In this document: positions 19,396 to 29,204 of the stretch, one piece after another | Position numbering within the stretch: position 1 is the stretch's first letter | Layout of the letters: each line of letters opens with the position of its first letter | Assembly: GCA_022396035.1 (NCBI GenBank) | Contig: JAIOXO010000001.1 | Location: forward strand, 62,001 to 126,000 | Source: Actinomycetes bacterium | GTDB taxonomy: Bacteria > Actinomycetota > Humimicrobiia > Humimicrobiales > Humimicrobiaceae | Direction: 5' to 3' | DNA: 64,000 nucleotides | Made by a program: the position numbers and the translations under genes | Notes under the pieces: generated by a model | Database searches by the model: none | What the model was told of the DNA's origin: nothing | Seen by the model: only the letters and a program-made list of their open reading frames with translations

Positions 19396-20226
19396 TTAAT
19401 CTCCCGGCGAAGACAGTACCATGCCGGATATAAAGTACCTTCTTAGCAATATAAACAGAACAATGGTAGGAAGGGACGTAAATATTACTCCGGTCATAAT
19501 ATAGGGAATAATACCCCCGCTTACCCCGGACATGGACGCCAGAGAGACCATTACCGGCCTGGCATTGCCGGTCCTGGTTAAAACCATACCAAACAGCAGG
19601 TCATTCCATATCCAGGTCATCTGGAACAGTGCTACTACCGCAGTAGGGGCAATAGATTGCGGCAGGAAAATATAATAATAAAGCTGGAAGGTACTGCATC
19701 CGTCCAAATTTGCTGCATCCTCAATTTCCTTGGGTATGGTAGTATAAAAACCCCGGTAAACAAACAGGCTGAAAGGAATACATAAAGCTGAATAAATAAG
19801 TATCATACCCAGCTTGGTATTGTACAGGCCAACAGTATTATAAATCCTATACAGGGGAATTAAATACATCTGGAAGGGAAATAATGTACCCGAATATATT
19901 ATTAAAAACAGGGGGAAATTGAATCTTGGTCTCAGCCTGATGAGGCTGAACCCGGCCATGGATGCAGTGATAATGGCAATGACTCCGCCCACCAGCGCAT
20001 ATATGAATGAGTTTAAAAAATGTTCCTGCAGTCTCCACTGTTTTAAAGCCATCTTAAAGTTTTCCACCACAGTAATCTTTGAGGGAAACTGGAAGAAAGA
20101 AGTAGCGTTAAACTCCTGGGGACTTTTAAGCGCAGCCTGTACTATGGAAAAGACCGGCAGCAGCCATGCTATTACCAGCAATACCAAAACCGTATATGTA
20201 ATTGTCTTTCGAAGTTTTTCTCCCAT
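19396..20226 (-). CDS. Carbohydrate ABC transporter permease (MalG type), importer 1
   Basis: 276 residues, six predicted membrane helices. The cytoplasmic EAA loop that docks the ATPase reads DAANLDGCSTFQLYYYIFLPQ. MalG-type C-terminus (LFILLRRYFISGMV). Lies 18 bp after the MalF-type permease. No ATP-binding subunit is encoded in the operon. Confidence 0.9.
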   Translation of the reverse strand: MGEKLRKTITYTVLVLLVIAWLLPVFSIVQAALKSPQEFNATSFFQFPSKITVVENFKMALKQWRLQEHFLNSFIYALVGGVIAIITASMAGFSLIRLRPRFNFPLFLIIYSGTLFPFQMYLIPLYRIYNTVGLYNTKLGMILIYSALCIPFSLFVYRGFYTTIPKEIEDAANLDGCSTFQLYYYIFLPQSIAPTAVVALFQMTWIWNDLLFGMVLTRTGNARPVMVSLASMSGVSGGIIPYIMTGVIFTSLPTIVLFILLRRYFISGMVLSSPGD

Positions 20227-20243
20227 GGTATTCTTTTACTCCT

Positions 20244-21113
20244 CTAGTAATATAACAAATCCTTCTTAAGCATGCTTTTTAGATAAAAGGCCGATGCTGC
20301 CACTACTATAAGGGAAAGCACTATGGATATGGCTGCCCCATATCCCATATTGGACATGGTAAAAGTCTCCCTAAACATGGTAACTGCCAGCGTTTCGGAA
20401 GACCGGTAGGGTCCTCCCCTGGTCATTACATATATTAAGTCAAATACTTTGAATGAATTGGCTGTAGCCATAACCACCACTACTGTGGTTATAGGCCGCA
20501 GCATTGGAAAAGTAACATGGATAAAAGTCTGCCATTTGCTGGCCCCTTCTATCATGGCCGCTTCTGTTTGCTCCACCGGAATGGAAGTAAGCCCCATTAA
20601 AAACAAAACCATATTCACGCCCATTTGCTGCCAGGTCCAGGTAATTAGCAGGGAGAAGGTATTCAAAGGTACTTCTACCAGCCAGGATACCTTATCCAGG
20701 CCAATCAAACCTATTACTTCATTTAATACTCCTACCTGCCTGCTGTACATGTAATTCCAGATTATGCCGGTGGCCACAAAGGATATGGTTATAGGTATAT
20801 AAAATATTGATTTAAAAAAATTGCCAAACTTTAAGCCCCGCAAAAATACAGCTATAAGTAAACCGCCAAACACAGGGAAAATTAAGGTAAAAATTACCCA
20901 CAGTATGGTATTTCTAAAAGAAATTAAAAAGTTACTGTCTTTAAACAATTGTATGTAATTTCCAAAACCGGTAAATATCGGGTCCGATATTCCATCCCAG
21001 TTAAAAAAACTGTAGTAAATATTCTGGACCATGGGCACCATCAAAAACAATACTACCAGTAAAAAGGCCGGTGCTATAAAAAGATAACTTACAAGCCTGC
21101 TATGATTTTTCAT
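20244..21113 (-). CDS. Carbohydrate ABC transporter permease (MalF type), importer 1
   Basis: 289 residues from the ATG at 21111-21113, preceded by GCGGGGA; an upstream TTG at 21143 would add ten residues and is less likely. Six membrane helices. EAA loop EAAMIEGASKWQTFIHVTFP. Pairs with the MalG-type permease downstream and the solute-binding lipoprotein 68 bp upstream to make a CUT1 sugar importer. Confidence 0.9.
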   Translation of the reverse strand: MKNHSRLVSYLFIAPAFLLVVLFLMVPMVQNIYYSFFNWDGISDPIFTGFGNYIQLFKDSNFLISFRNTILWVIFTLIFPVFGGLLIAVFLRGLKFGNFFKSIFYIPITISFVATGIIWNYMYSRQVGVLNEVIGLIGLDKVSWLVEVPLNTFSLLITWTWQQMGVNMVLFLMGLTSIPVEQTEAAMIEGASKWQTFIHVTFPMLRPITTVVVVMATANSFKVFDLIYVMTRGGPYRSSETLAVTMFRETFTMSNMGYGAAISIVLSLIVVAASAFYLKSMLKKDLLYY

Positions 21114-21181
21114 AAAATAGTCCCCGCCAAACAAAGTTTTCAATTGAGGGCAGCCATGAGGCTGCCCTCCCGTTTTTTAAT

Positions 21182-22579
21182 TTATTGCTGCCAATAGCTA
21201 TCGGCAATGGTGTCAAGTTCTTCCAGTATCCGGTCCAACTCATCCGGATTGGTAATAAATTCAGCAAATTTGTCTACAGCTTCCTCACAGATAGGAGTTG
21301 GGGTAGCTTCCCAGTACCTGTTAAGGATCCTGTAATCATTATTATTGATAGTATCAGCAATTTTTATCTTTACCTCCGGCAGGAAATCAGTAGAAGATTG
21401 TGTATTGGAAGGATAAGACCTATTCTGGCTTGCAAATACCTCGTTTCCTTCCGGACTCATTAAGTAATCTACTACCTGAAGTGTAGCTTCCAGATTCTGG
21501 GAATTTGCACTGGCCACTATGGGTGACATTTCCAGAACCACATTCTTGCCGGCATCAGGATTATGGGATGGAAGTATGAATGAATCAATCTTTTCTTCTG
21601 GTACTCCGTTAGCTACAAACACTGACTCATAATACCAGGTACCGCAGAGAATCATTCCTACCTCACCCTCATTAAACATAACCGGTGCGTCTACAAACAG
21701 ATCTATGGCAGGGTCAGTAAAATAGCCTGTTTCTATCATGGACTTCCATACTCCAAATGCTTCCTTAACTTCAGGATCAGTATATTTGGCATTTCCTTCG
21801 CACAGATCAACATACAGGTCCGGATCCTGGCCTATTATCATCTCTTCAAACCATATAAAGGTCGGCCAACGGGCCTGCACGGTTTGAGCTATAGGGGTTA
21901 CGCCATTTTCTAACATGGTGTCACATATATCTACAAACTGATCCCAGGTTTCCGGTTCTTCTAACCCTAGTTCTTCAAATACCTCTGTGTTGTACCATAC
22001 CGGCCAGTACTCCTGGGTATAGGAAAATCCATATGCCTTGCCGTCAAAGGTAAACCCGTCGATTAAGCCCTGGGAATATTCATCTTTGTGTTTTTCCCAG
22101 AGATCTGTGGTTTCAGCCAGTAGTCCCTGGTCTATGAGTTCTTTCATCCTGTAAGTGGACCACCAGGTAAACAGATCAGGTGGCTCTTCAGTGGGAAGTG
22201 CAGCCCTTACCGTGGAAATGAATACATCTGTGGTAGGATAGGGAATAGGCTCAATGCCTATGCCAAACATTTCTTCTGTTTTAGAACCCATTTCTTCAAA
22301 ATAAGGCTGGTAATTGGGATTACCGCCTTTGTCATGCATCAGGGTAATTACTGTCCCTTCATAGGGCATTTCTTCCTCTGCTACTTCCTCTTCTACTGCT
22401 TCTTCTACCTCTTCTGCTGCTTCCTCAACTTCCTCTGCTACTTCCTCTGCAGCTTCTTCAACTTCCTCCACTGCCTGTTCAGCCTCCTGGGGGGTGCAAC
22501 CGGAAAAACTAAATACAGCAGATACACCTATCGCCAATATCAAGGCAACTATGCCTACAAAAAATTTACGACTGTTCAT
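21182..22579 (-). CDS. Sugar ABC transporter solute-binding lipoprotein, importer 1
   Basis: 465 residues from the ATG at 22577-22579, chosen because AAAGGAGG lies just upstream. Signal peptide with lipobox FSGC, lipidated Cys28. Immediately after comes a 40-residue run of almost only Glu, Ala and Val that should act as a flexible or helical stalk. The rest is a family 1 solute-binding fold (FTWWSTYRMKELIDQGLLAETTDLW, WPVWYNTEVFEELGLEEPETWDQF, GMILCGTWYYES). First gene of the mannoside operon, with the promoter and operator just upstream. Likely ligand: an alpha-mannoside, inferred from GH38 in the operon. Confidence 0.9.
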   Translation of the reverse strand: MNSRKFFVGIVALILAIGVSAVFSFSGCTPQEAEQAVEEVEEAAEEVAEEVEEAAEEVEEAVEEEVAEEEMPYEGTVITLMHDKGGNPNYQPYFEEMGSKTEEMFGIGIEPIPYPTTDVFISTVRAALPTEEPPDLFTWWSTYRMKELIDQGLLAETTDLWEKHKDEYSQGLIDGFTFDGKAYGFSYTQEYWPVWYNTEVFEELGLEEPETWDQFVDICDTMLENGVTPIAQTVQARWPTFIWFEEMIIGQDPDLYVDLCEGNAKYTDPEVKEAFGVWKSMIETGYFTDPAIDLFVDAPVMFNEGEVGMILCGTWYYESVFVANGVPEEKIDSFILPSHNPDAGKNVVLEMSPIVASANSQNLEATLQVVDYLMSPEGNEVFASQNRSYPSNTQSSTDFLPEVKIKIADTINNNDYRILNRYWEATPTPICEEAVDKFAEFITNPDELDRILEELDTIADSYWQQ

Positions 22580-22683
22580 TAGACCTCCTTTTAGTAATTT
22601 AGACAAATAAGTTGTTCCGGTTAACACCTCCTTCGGATATGAAAGATTTCAATAAATTGAGTATTTGAAAAATTAATTATATA

Positions 22684-22697
22684 TGGTATCGATTTCA
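22684..22697 (-). promoter_or_regulatory. LacI-type operator of the mannoside operon
   Basis: Minus-strand TGAAATCGATACCA. It is a 14-bp imperfect palindrome with the central CG of LacI-family sites (5 of 7 base pairs symmetric) and starts directly after the -10 box, so a bound repressor would cover the transcription start. Nearly the same 14 bases, in the same place relative to a promoter, occur at 38891. Confidence 0.72.
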
Positions 22698-22726
22698 ATA
22701 GTAAAATCAAATGCCCCTTTTGTCAA
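22698..22726 (-). promoter_or_regulatory. Promoter of the mannoside operon
   Basis: On the minus strand perfect TTGACA (22721-22726), 17-bp spacer, TACTAT (22698-22703). Start codon of the solute-binding protein is about 120 bp downstream. Confidence 0.75.
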
Positions 22727-22994
22727 GATTTTTTTAGCCCATCAAAATTTTGTACCCTACTTCTAGCTACTATTGAAATAGATTAAGCATGGTCATTAAT
22801 AAATAACTTAAAAAGAAAATAATAATTAATAATACAAATTGCCAAACTTAAAGCCACAGTCATCCTTTATTGTTCCCTGTGACCAATATGCCTGGCTCTA
22901 TCTCCGGTTATTAATCTTAACTTCCGTGCAGCCCCTGGTGATGGTTATCATCACTGGAAAATAAAAAAATAATCCCCTCTTACCTGGTGGCAGC

Positions 22995-23888
22995 CTATTC
23001 TTCCCGAGCAACTATTTTTAGATAACCAATTCCTATGGCAAATATTATTAATGAAAGAACCACCGCAATTGCTGAGCCGTATCCCATCCTGAACAAACCA
23101 AAAGCCTCTTTATACATAGAAACCGCCAGAGTTTCAGAACTTCTGGCCGGCCCGCCGGCAGTCATAACCCATATAATATCAAAGACCTTGAAACTGCCAA
23201 TTATATTTAAAATTATCACTATGGTGGTTATTGGTTTTAAAAGAGGCAATATTATCCTAGTAAACGTCTGCCACTCGCTGGCTCCATCAATCTTGGATGC
23301 TTCCAGCACCTCCCCAGGGATATTCTGCAGTCCCATCAAAAACAACACCATGTTCAATCCAGTAACCTGCCAGGTGGTAGCAATAACCATGGCCAGCGTA
23401 TTATCCGGTACATTAAGCAGCCAGGATTTTGGCTCAGAGAATATGCCAGCAGATACCAGAAAAGAATTTAATAATCCGCTGCGGGAAAAAATCCACCTCC
23501 AAATTATGCCTATACCTGCTCCGGACATGGCCAGGGGTATATAAAATATAGATTTGATCTTATTGGAAAACCAGACATTATTTATGAATACTGCCAGCAA
23601 TAAACCCAGAACCATGGGAATTGCCAGTATCAGCACCACCCATATCAAAGTGTTTCTTGTAGATATAAGTAAATTTACATCTGAAAAAATCTTCACATAG
23701 TTCTTCAGGCCCACAAACTCCATAGGATGTAGCAGATCCCAGTCAGTAAAACTGGTATAAAATACAAAAACTACTGGTGTTATCAGGAAAATCAGCACCA
23801 TGAGCAATGCGGGCAGGGGATAAAGATAATTGGTCCAATTACTTCTAATCCTACTATTCCTACTATTCAAATCACTTTCCTCCATCAT
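22995..23888 (-). CDS. Carbohydrate ABC transporter permease (MalF type), importer 2
   Basis: 297 residues by the ATG at 23888; a TTG seven codons in (23870) has GGAGG at ideal spacing and may be the real start. Six membrane helices, EAA loop EASKIDGASEWQTFTRIILP. Last gene of operon 2, 51 bp after the solute-binding protein. The operon order permease-binding protein-permease is unusual for CUT1 systems. Confidence 0.9.
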   Translation of the reverse strand: MMEESDLNSRNSRIRSNWTNYLYPLPALLMVLIFLITPVVFVFYTSFTDWDLLHPMEFVGLKNYVKIFSDVNLLISTRNTLIWVVLILAIPMVLGLLLAVFINNVWFSNKIKSIFYIPLAMSGAGIGIIWRWIFSRSGLLNSFLVSAGIFSEPKSWLLNVPDNTLAMVIATTWQVTGLNMVLFLMGLQNIPGEVLEASKIDGASEWQTFTRIILPLLKPITTIVIILNIIGSFKVFDIIWVMTAGGPARSSETLAVSMYKEAFGLFRMGYGSAIAVVLSLIIFAIGIGYLKIVAREE

Positions 23889-23939
23889 AGATCTAATTTA
23901 CAGGCGCAGGCTGCACCCTGCGCCTGTCTTGCTCGTCTA

Positions 23940-25322
23940 TTAGCTTCTAAATTCTTCCCAAGCCTCGCTTGACAACTTTTCAAGTTCGGCCATTACATCC
24001 TGGTAACTGTCCGGATTCAAGACAAATTTATCCAGCGCAGCACAGGCAGGAAGGGTAATGGTTTCCAGGGTTGCCTCCCAGTATCTGACTATCAGCTGGG
24101 CTTCTGGATCTGCAAACACATCATCGGCAATTTTGGTTTTTACAGAATCCAGGTGGTCAGCGGGAACATCAGCATTAGGCGATATGTAGTTCATGGTCTC
24201 AGACCATATCTGCTGGCCTTCATCGGACAACCAGTACTGTACAAACAGCTCCGCTGCCTCCATATTGGAAGCATTGGCAGAAATACACAGAGGCCCTGCT
24301 TCAAATATGACCGTCTTGGGAACATTTTCAACCTTGGGCGGTATTACAAACATGGAATAATCTTCTCCGCCTGTTAACTCAATCTGATCGAAATATGCAG
24401 TAAACCAGTCACCGCAATAGGTCATAGCAACTTCACCTTTGGCAAACATGGGCGGTATTTCCTCTCCCAGATCCACTCCGGGATCAGTAAAATAACCTTT
24501 TTCAATCATATCTTTCCAGATAAGGAAGGTTTGTTCCACTTCTTCAGATTCATAGCTCTGTTCCCCGGCGCAAACTGCTTTATAAGCTTCAGGGTAATTG
24601 GAAGCCAGTATCTGCTGGAACCAGAAGAAGCTGGTCCAGCCTCCGGATATGGTCAGCGCTATAGGGGTTACTCCATTTGATTTGAGTGTCTCACAAACAT
24701 CTATAAACTCATCCCAGTTGGTGGGCTCGCTTAATCCTTGTTCCTCAAAAACATTGGTATTGTAAAGCATTATCCATGAAGCCACCAGTACCGGAGCACC
24801 GTACACTGTACCGTCATAAGAGAAACTTTCCAGAATACCTTCATTATATTTATCTCTTACCGGTTCATACAGGCTTTCCATATCGGCAAGCAAACCTTCT
24901 TTGGCTAAATCTTCCAGTTTGTAATTAGACCACCATGTAAACACATCCGGGCCCTGCTGGGTGGATATACCGGTCTTTACTGCAGCGGTGTAGGTATCTA
25001 TTTCTGTATATCCAGTCATCTCTACATCAATTCCCGTTTTTTCCTTGAATCCTGCAAATACTGCATCCCAGCCATTCTGCCATCCAGGTTTATCTGTAAA
25101 CAGTTTCAGCGGGCCCAGGTCCGAATAATCCTCAGCAACTTCCTCCTCCGGTTCAGTTGCCGGTTCTTCAGCAGGTTCTTCGGCAGCTTCTTCCGCAGGC
25201 TGTTCAACTGCTTCTACCTCCGTTTCCTGGACAGGCTCTGCTTCCTGGGCACAACCTAAACCAATAAACAGGAAGGATAAAGCAAAGGTTATTGTAATTA
25301 ACCATGTAATTACTTTTTTCAT
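23940..25322 (-). CDS. Sugar ABC transporter solute-binding lipoprotein, importer 2
   Basis: 460 residues. Lipobox GLGC with Cys24 as the lipid site; ribosome site AAAGGAGG just upstream. An acidic stalk rich in Glu, Ala and Pro covers about residues 28-62. The solute-binding fold is paralogous to importer 1 (GPDVFTWWSNYKLEDLAKEGLLADMESLY, MLYNTNVFEEQGLSEPTNWDEF, AMTYCGDWFTAYF). Lies between the two permeases of importer 2. Likely ligand is a mannose-containing glycoside. Confidence 0.9.
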   Translation of the reverse strand: MKKVITWLITITFALSFLFIGLGCAQEAEPVQETEVEAVEQPAEEAAEEPAEEPATEPEEEVAEDYSDLGPLKLFTDKPGWQNGWDAVFAGFKEKTGIDVEMTGYTEIDTYTAAVKTGISTQQGPDVFTWWSNYKLEDLAKEGLLADMESLYEPVRDKYNEGILESFSYDGTVYGAPVLVASWIMLYNTNVFEEQGLSEPTNWDEFIDVCETLKSNGVTPIALTISGGWTSFFWFQQILASNYPEAYKAVCAGEQSYESEEVEQTFLIWKDMIEKGYFTDPGVDLGEEIPPMFAKGEVAMTYCGDWFTAYFDQIELTGGEDYSMFVIPPKVENVPKTVIFEAGPLCISANASNMEAAELFVQYWLSDEGQQIWSETMNYISPNADVPADHLDSVKTKIADDVFADPEAQLIVRYWEATLETITLPACAALDKFVLNPDSYQDVMAELEKLSSEAWEEFRS

Positions 25323-25391
25323 TTCTCATTCCTCCTTTTATTTGTAAATAACATTTATCTTCTAATAATCTCACCTCCCATTTGGCTTGAA

Positions 25392-26243
25392 CTATCTCCC
25401 TGCCGCCTGAATTTTTAAGCCCTGTATAAAGTATTTCTGCAGGGCCAGATACATTATTATTATGGGCAAGCTGCTTATAAGGTTACCGGTCATAACTGCC
25501 GGAACATTAGTGCCTGAATAAACCGCATTAAGCAAGGCTAGAGAGTTCATTACCGGTCTTACTGTATTGGCACTGGACAGCGCCATACCCAGTATGAGAT
25601 CATTCCAGATAAAGCTGCCCTGAAACAGGAATAATATGGCAATAGGCCCCATAGAATTGGGGAGCAGCATCCTGGTATATATCTGAAAATTGCTGCAGCC
25701 GTCAATCTTTGCCGCTTCCTGAAAATCATCGGGAAGAGTAAGGAAATAGTTCCTGAACACAAACACGCTAAACGGTATTATTATGGCCGTATATATCAAG
25801 ATCATTCCTATCTGGGTATTGTAAAGGTTTAGGGTAAGATAAGCCTTATAAAGGGGTATCAGATAAATCTGAATGGGAAAAATCATTCCGCTCCAGATTA
25901 TAATAAATATTATGAAAGATCCCTTAATTTTAAGCTTGGTAATGCCGTAGGCAGCCAGAGATGAAAAGAATATGGCGATCATACCGCTAACTACCGCATA
26001 CATAAGGCTGTTTAAAAACGGCCTTATAAGGTTGGTTTCTATCAGCACATATCTTATATTGGTAAACAGGGCAAACTTCTGGGGCATATCCCATATTTGG
26101 GATATCGCATAATCACCAGAGGTTTTAAAAGATACCAGCAGTAGAAACAGGATGGGCAACAGCCATAAAACCACCAGTGCCAGTATTATTATAAACAGCA
26201 ATCCTTTCCTGGTATTTAATTTTGCCTTATCGTTTAGTTTCAT
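25392..26243 (-). CDS. Carbohydrate ABC transporter permease (MalG type), importer 2
   Basis: 283 residues, six membrane helices, EAA loop EAAKIDGCSNFQIYTRMLLP and MalG-type end (YLALQKYFIQGLKIQAAG). Starts 13 bp after the second GH38 gene. Paralogous to the permease at 19396. Confidence 0.9.
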   Translation of the reverse strand: MKLNDKAKLNTRKGLLFIIILALVVLWLLPILFLLLVSFKTSGDYAISQIWDMPQKFALFTNIRYVLIETNLIRPFLNSLMYAVVSGMIAIFFSSLAAYGITKLKIKGSFIIFIIIWSGMIFPIQIYLIPLYKAYLTLNLYNTQIGMILIYTAIIIPFSVFVFRNYFLTLPDDFQEAAKIDGCSNFQIYTRMLLPNSMGPIAILFLFQGSFIWNDLILGMALSSANTVRPVMNSLALLNAVYSGTNVPAVMTGNLISSLPIIIMYLALQKYFIQGLKIQAAGR

Positions 26244-26256
26244 AAAATTACTCCTG

Positions 26257-29190
26257 TTATAATTTTATCCTTAAGGTGACCATTTCATGCCCTTTCATAT
26301 CCACCTTGGCCCTGCCCTTATCTACCGGACATCTTTTAATATCTTTTTCTACCGGACTGGCTGCATAACATTTTCTTATGTTTCTATCTTTTAGTTTAAG
26401 CTTTAAACCAGTGCTGCTGCCTTCTACTTCCAGCAGCCTTATTATCAGATTATCTCCGTGTTCAGATTTCTTTAATCCGGTGACCTTTATATTGCCGGGC
26501 AGTTGATCTATAAAGGCATACTCTTTTAACCCTTTCTCACTGGGCTCTGCCTTCATGAATTTGGTTTCCATGGGTGAATTGGAGGCCCAGCCAAAGTTAT
26601 GGGCAAAAGAGGGAGAAAAAGGAGACTGCTTGCTGGTAAGCCGGTAGTTGAACCAGAATCTTCCCCCCTGGCTGGCTGGCGAATTGGTCCACCAGTGGTT
26701 ATTCATGGCAAAAGAATATATATGGGCCTGTTGAAGCTGAATCTCATCCAGCCATTTGCCCGTATTGATGTCCCCCAGCTGTACCAGGGGTGCCTCTACC
26801 GGAGACCATAATATATCAATATCAGAATCACTTATGTCTATGTATTTTTGTATGCAGTACCAGTCTTTGGCAGACCCGGGAAGCTGCTGCTTTTCAGGCT
26901 GATAAAAACCACCGTGGCAATTAAGCAAAAACTCAGGGTTATCCAGCTTAAAGGGAAAGGCATAATATACCGCTTCCACATCCAGAGTTTCATGCTTTTC
27001 TAAATAATTCTTTACCACAATCCGGGGGTATAGATTATCCAGCAGAATATGGCTTTTTACTACTGGGCACATGTACGCTGAAGCCTGGGTGGTTATTTCG
27101 GTATAGACCTCTCCCGCAGCTATCTTCACTATTTTTTGCCCCTGGGGCACATAACGCTTAAACTCGGTACCCGGAGGAGGATAATCGTAATAATCTTTAT
27201 GCAGCTCTCTAAAATAGGGCTGTAAATACAGGGCTTCCCTGGAGAATTTTTCATGCTCGCTTAAGTCTACCACCCTGGGTTTTACCGTGGTCTCATAAAC
27301 CAGCTGGTTAAAACCGTACTTGCTGCCGGTATCTATCAGGTCCTTATCCAGTTTCCTGTCGTAAATCTGGGTTACCTGTCCGGTATCTTTTGCATAAGCC
27401 AAGCGGTAAAAATCATTTTCCAGTACTCCCGATCTTTCTACTTTTTCTACCGGGGCCCATTTTTCATTTGGAACCAGGTTAAACACCTTAAATCCCAGGG
27501 GAGGAACCCCCTCGGCCTTAAAAGCTATCCTGATAGACCCGGTTTGAAAGTCATGGATGGTAGGCTCCATCAGCTGTACCGGCATCTGTTTCCCTGTAAC
27601 CGAATCAATTACTTGATATCCCCTGCCTCCGCTGGTTATTTCTTTGGGGATTGCTGCTTCCACTACCTCTGACCTTTCCCAGCTTAAACTGTTTAAAACC
27701 ACTATGCTGTTTTCAGTATCCAGCCTGGCTTTCCGGGAAATTGCCTCCAGTGCGTTTTTCTTTACTTCTTCTGCTTCTATGGCCGCCTGGTACACAAATG
27801 CCGCCTCTTCAGCCCTCTGGCCCCGGGATTGATAGCTGTCCGGTTCAGCAACACTTATGTATGAGCTCCAGTCGGCTTCATCGGCTAAAAACATCTTCTT
27901 GTATATATAATCCAGTTTCTGTTGGGGATATTTTTCCAGAAGCTTCTGGGATTCCCCGATAGCTGAAAAACTTTCCCCGGTAATTATATCTGCATGGGTG
28001 TGGCGGTTTACTCCAGTCTCAAAGGCAGAAGCACCATGGTAATTAACCCACCAGTCCGGCCAGGCACCCTTGAATGTTTTTACCTGTTGCCCGTATTTTT
28101 TCTCAAACTTCTCAAAATACCTGCTGTAAGTGGATATCTTAAGCCTGGGGTATTCCCATTCCCGGTTCCAGTCCCTGACAATATAGCTTACCTTCACATT
28201 TGGTTTGGTATTATCACCGGGATAACCGGGAGCCCTCAGGGCAAGCAGGTCAAAACCAAAACCGCCCTCATTCTCAAGGTCATCCAGATACAGGGGCAAT
28301 TTCTTTAACACCGCATCATAGGAATCTGCCAGCCCAATCATTATGCCTTCCTGGTAGGCCTGCCGCTCATCGGTGTCCAGAAGCATAACTTTAGAGCCAT
28401 CCATGGCTTCCCAGTAAAAAGGCCGCGGCAACTTCAGGGCCTTGGCCAGAGTGGCATTTACTGCTGTGGAAAAGTAACGGATGCCTGCCTTGGAAAGTAT
28501 CTGCGGCAGCAGCCAGGGCTGGCCGGTAACATCACTGGCCATGGCTGTCTTTATATCCACACCGCACTGGTCAGCAAACCAGAAAGCAAAATAAAGGCTC
28601 CGGATAAGCGTTTCTTCATCATTGAATTCTGAAGTATGGGCTACATACAGGGGGTTTATTTCTATCCTGCCCTCCCGGGTAAGATCTTTTACTTTTTGAA
28701 GCGAAGGCTTGTCCAGGTTGCTTATAGCCTGTTCCAGCCAGTAACCTGTCTCTACATTCCAACGGTACTGGCTGTCTTGGTCAAAATTTTCCGTCTCCCG
28801 GCAAAATTCGATAATATTCTGCAATGACTCCTGGTAGCCTCTGGCTACCCTGCTGGGCAGGTCAGTATAACCTATGTCCGTATGGGTAAAGTTCTGCACA
28901 TGTATCTCCCATTTCCTCCTGGCCTTCAAGGTAATTTGTTGACGGTAGCTTTTGGAATCAGTCTGCAATATGGCTTCACAGGGTGTATCCTTGGCCAGGG
29001 CGGGAATATTTAAGAAAGAGCGGTTATCTGCATTATCTGGGTCAATATTGAAACTTCTGCTCCATCCGTCGGTATTCAGCTGAAGAATCGCTTTTTCCAA
29101 TTTTTTATGATCAACCTCTAAGTTGACCACCTGAACCAGTTCTCCTTTTACTTTTTTAAATAGAACCGTGGTATTAATAGTGAAATTCAA
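26257..29190 (-). CDS. GH38 glycoside hydrolase, divergent second copy
   Basis: 977 residues, no signal peptide. The catalytic domain begins near residue 95: VQNFTHTDIGYTDLP is the zinc-binding segment (HTDIG for the usual HxHxD) and ASDVTGQPWLLPQILSKAG carries the candidate aspartate nucleophile. These differ clearly from the first copy (HAHIDMNW, APDTFGHPW), so it belongs to another GH38 branch, perhaps with another linkage preference. The C-terminal beta domains are complete. Encoded 14 bp after the UxuA-like gene and just before importer 2. Confidence 0.85.
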   Translation of the reverse strand: MNFTINTTVLFKKVKGELVQVVNLEVDHKKLEKAILQLNTDGWSRSFNIDPDNADNRSFLNIPALAKDTPCEAILQTDSKSYRQQITLKARRKWEIHVQNFTHTDIGYTDLPSRVARGYQESLQNIIEFCRETENFDQDSQYRWNVETGYWLEQAISNLDKPSLQKVKDLTREGRIEINPLYVAHTSEFNDEETLIRSLYFAFWFADQCGVDIKTAMASDVTGQPWLLPQILSKAGIRYFSTAVNATLAKALKLPRPFYWEAMDGSKVMLLDTDERQAYQEGIMIGLADSYDAVLKKLPLYLDDLENEGGFGFDLLALRAPGYPGDNTKPNVKVSYIVRDWNREWEYPRLKISTYSRYFEKFEKKYGQQVKTFKGAWPDWWVNYHGASAFETGVNRHTHADIITGESFSAIGESQKLLEKYPQQKLDYIYKKMFLADEADWSSYISVAEPDSYQSRGQRAEEAAFVYQAAIEAEEVKKNALEAISRKARLDTENSIVVLNSLSWERSEVVEAAIPKEITSGGRGYQVIDSVTGKQMPVQLMEPTIHDFQTGSIRIAFKAEGVPPLGFKVFNLVPNEKWAPVEKVERSGVLENDFYRLAYAKDTGQVTQIYDRKLDKDLIDTGSKYGFNQLVYETTVKPRVVDLSEHEKFSREALYLQPYFRELHKDYYDYPPPGTEFKRYVPQGQKIVKIAAGEVYTEITTQASAYMCPVVKSHILLDNLYPRIVVKNYLEKHETLDVEAVYYAFPFKLDNPEFLLNCHGGFYQPEKQQLPGSAKDWYCIQKYIDISDSDIDILWSPVEAPLVQLGDINTGKWLDEIQLQQAHIYSFAMNNHWWTNSPASQGGRFWFNYRLTSKQSPFSPSFAHNFGWASNSPMETKFMKAEPSEKGLKEYAFIDQLPGNIKVTGLKKSEHGDNLIIRLLEVEGSSTGLKLKLKDRNIRKCYAASPVEKDIKRCPVDKGRAKVDMKGHEMVTLRIKL

Positions 29191-29204
29191 GACTAAACCC
29201 CCTT

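Larger units (their letters stand above)
22628..22994. other. Intergenic region between the two mannoside operons
   Basis: 367 bp with no convincing gene. It holds the promoter and operator of importer 1 near 22684-22726. The remainder, downstream of the last gene of operon 2, shows no hairpin followed by a T-run, so I see no clear terminator for operon 2. Confidence 0.6.

Noticed and set aside
22360-22500. DNA repeat array in the solute-binding protein gene
   Set aside because: It is low-complexity coding sequence for an acidic Glu/Ala/Val stalk, also present in paralogous form in the second binding protein, not a CRISPR or mobile repeat.
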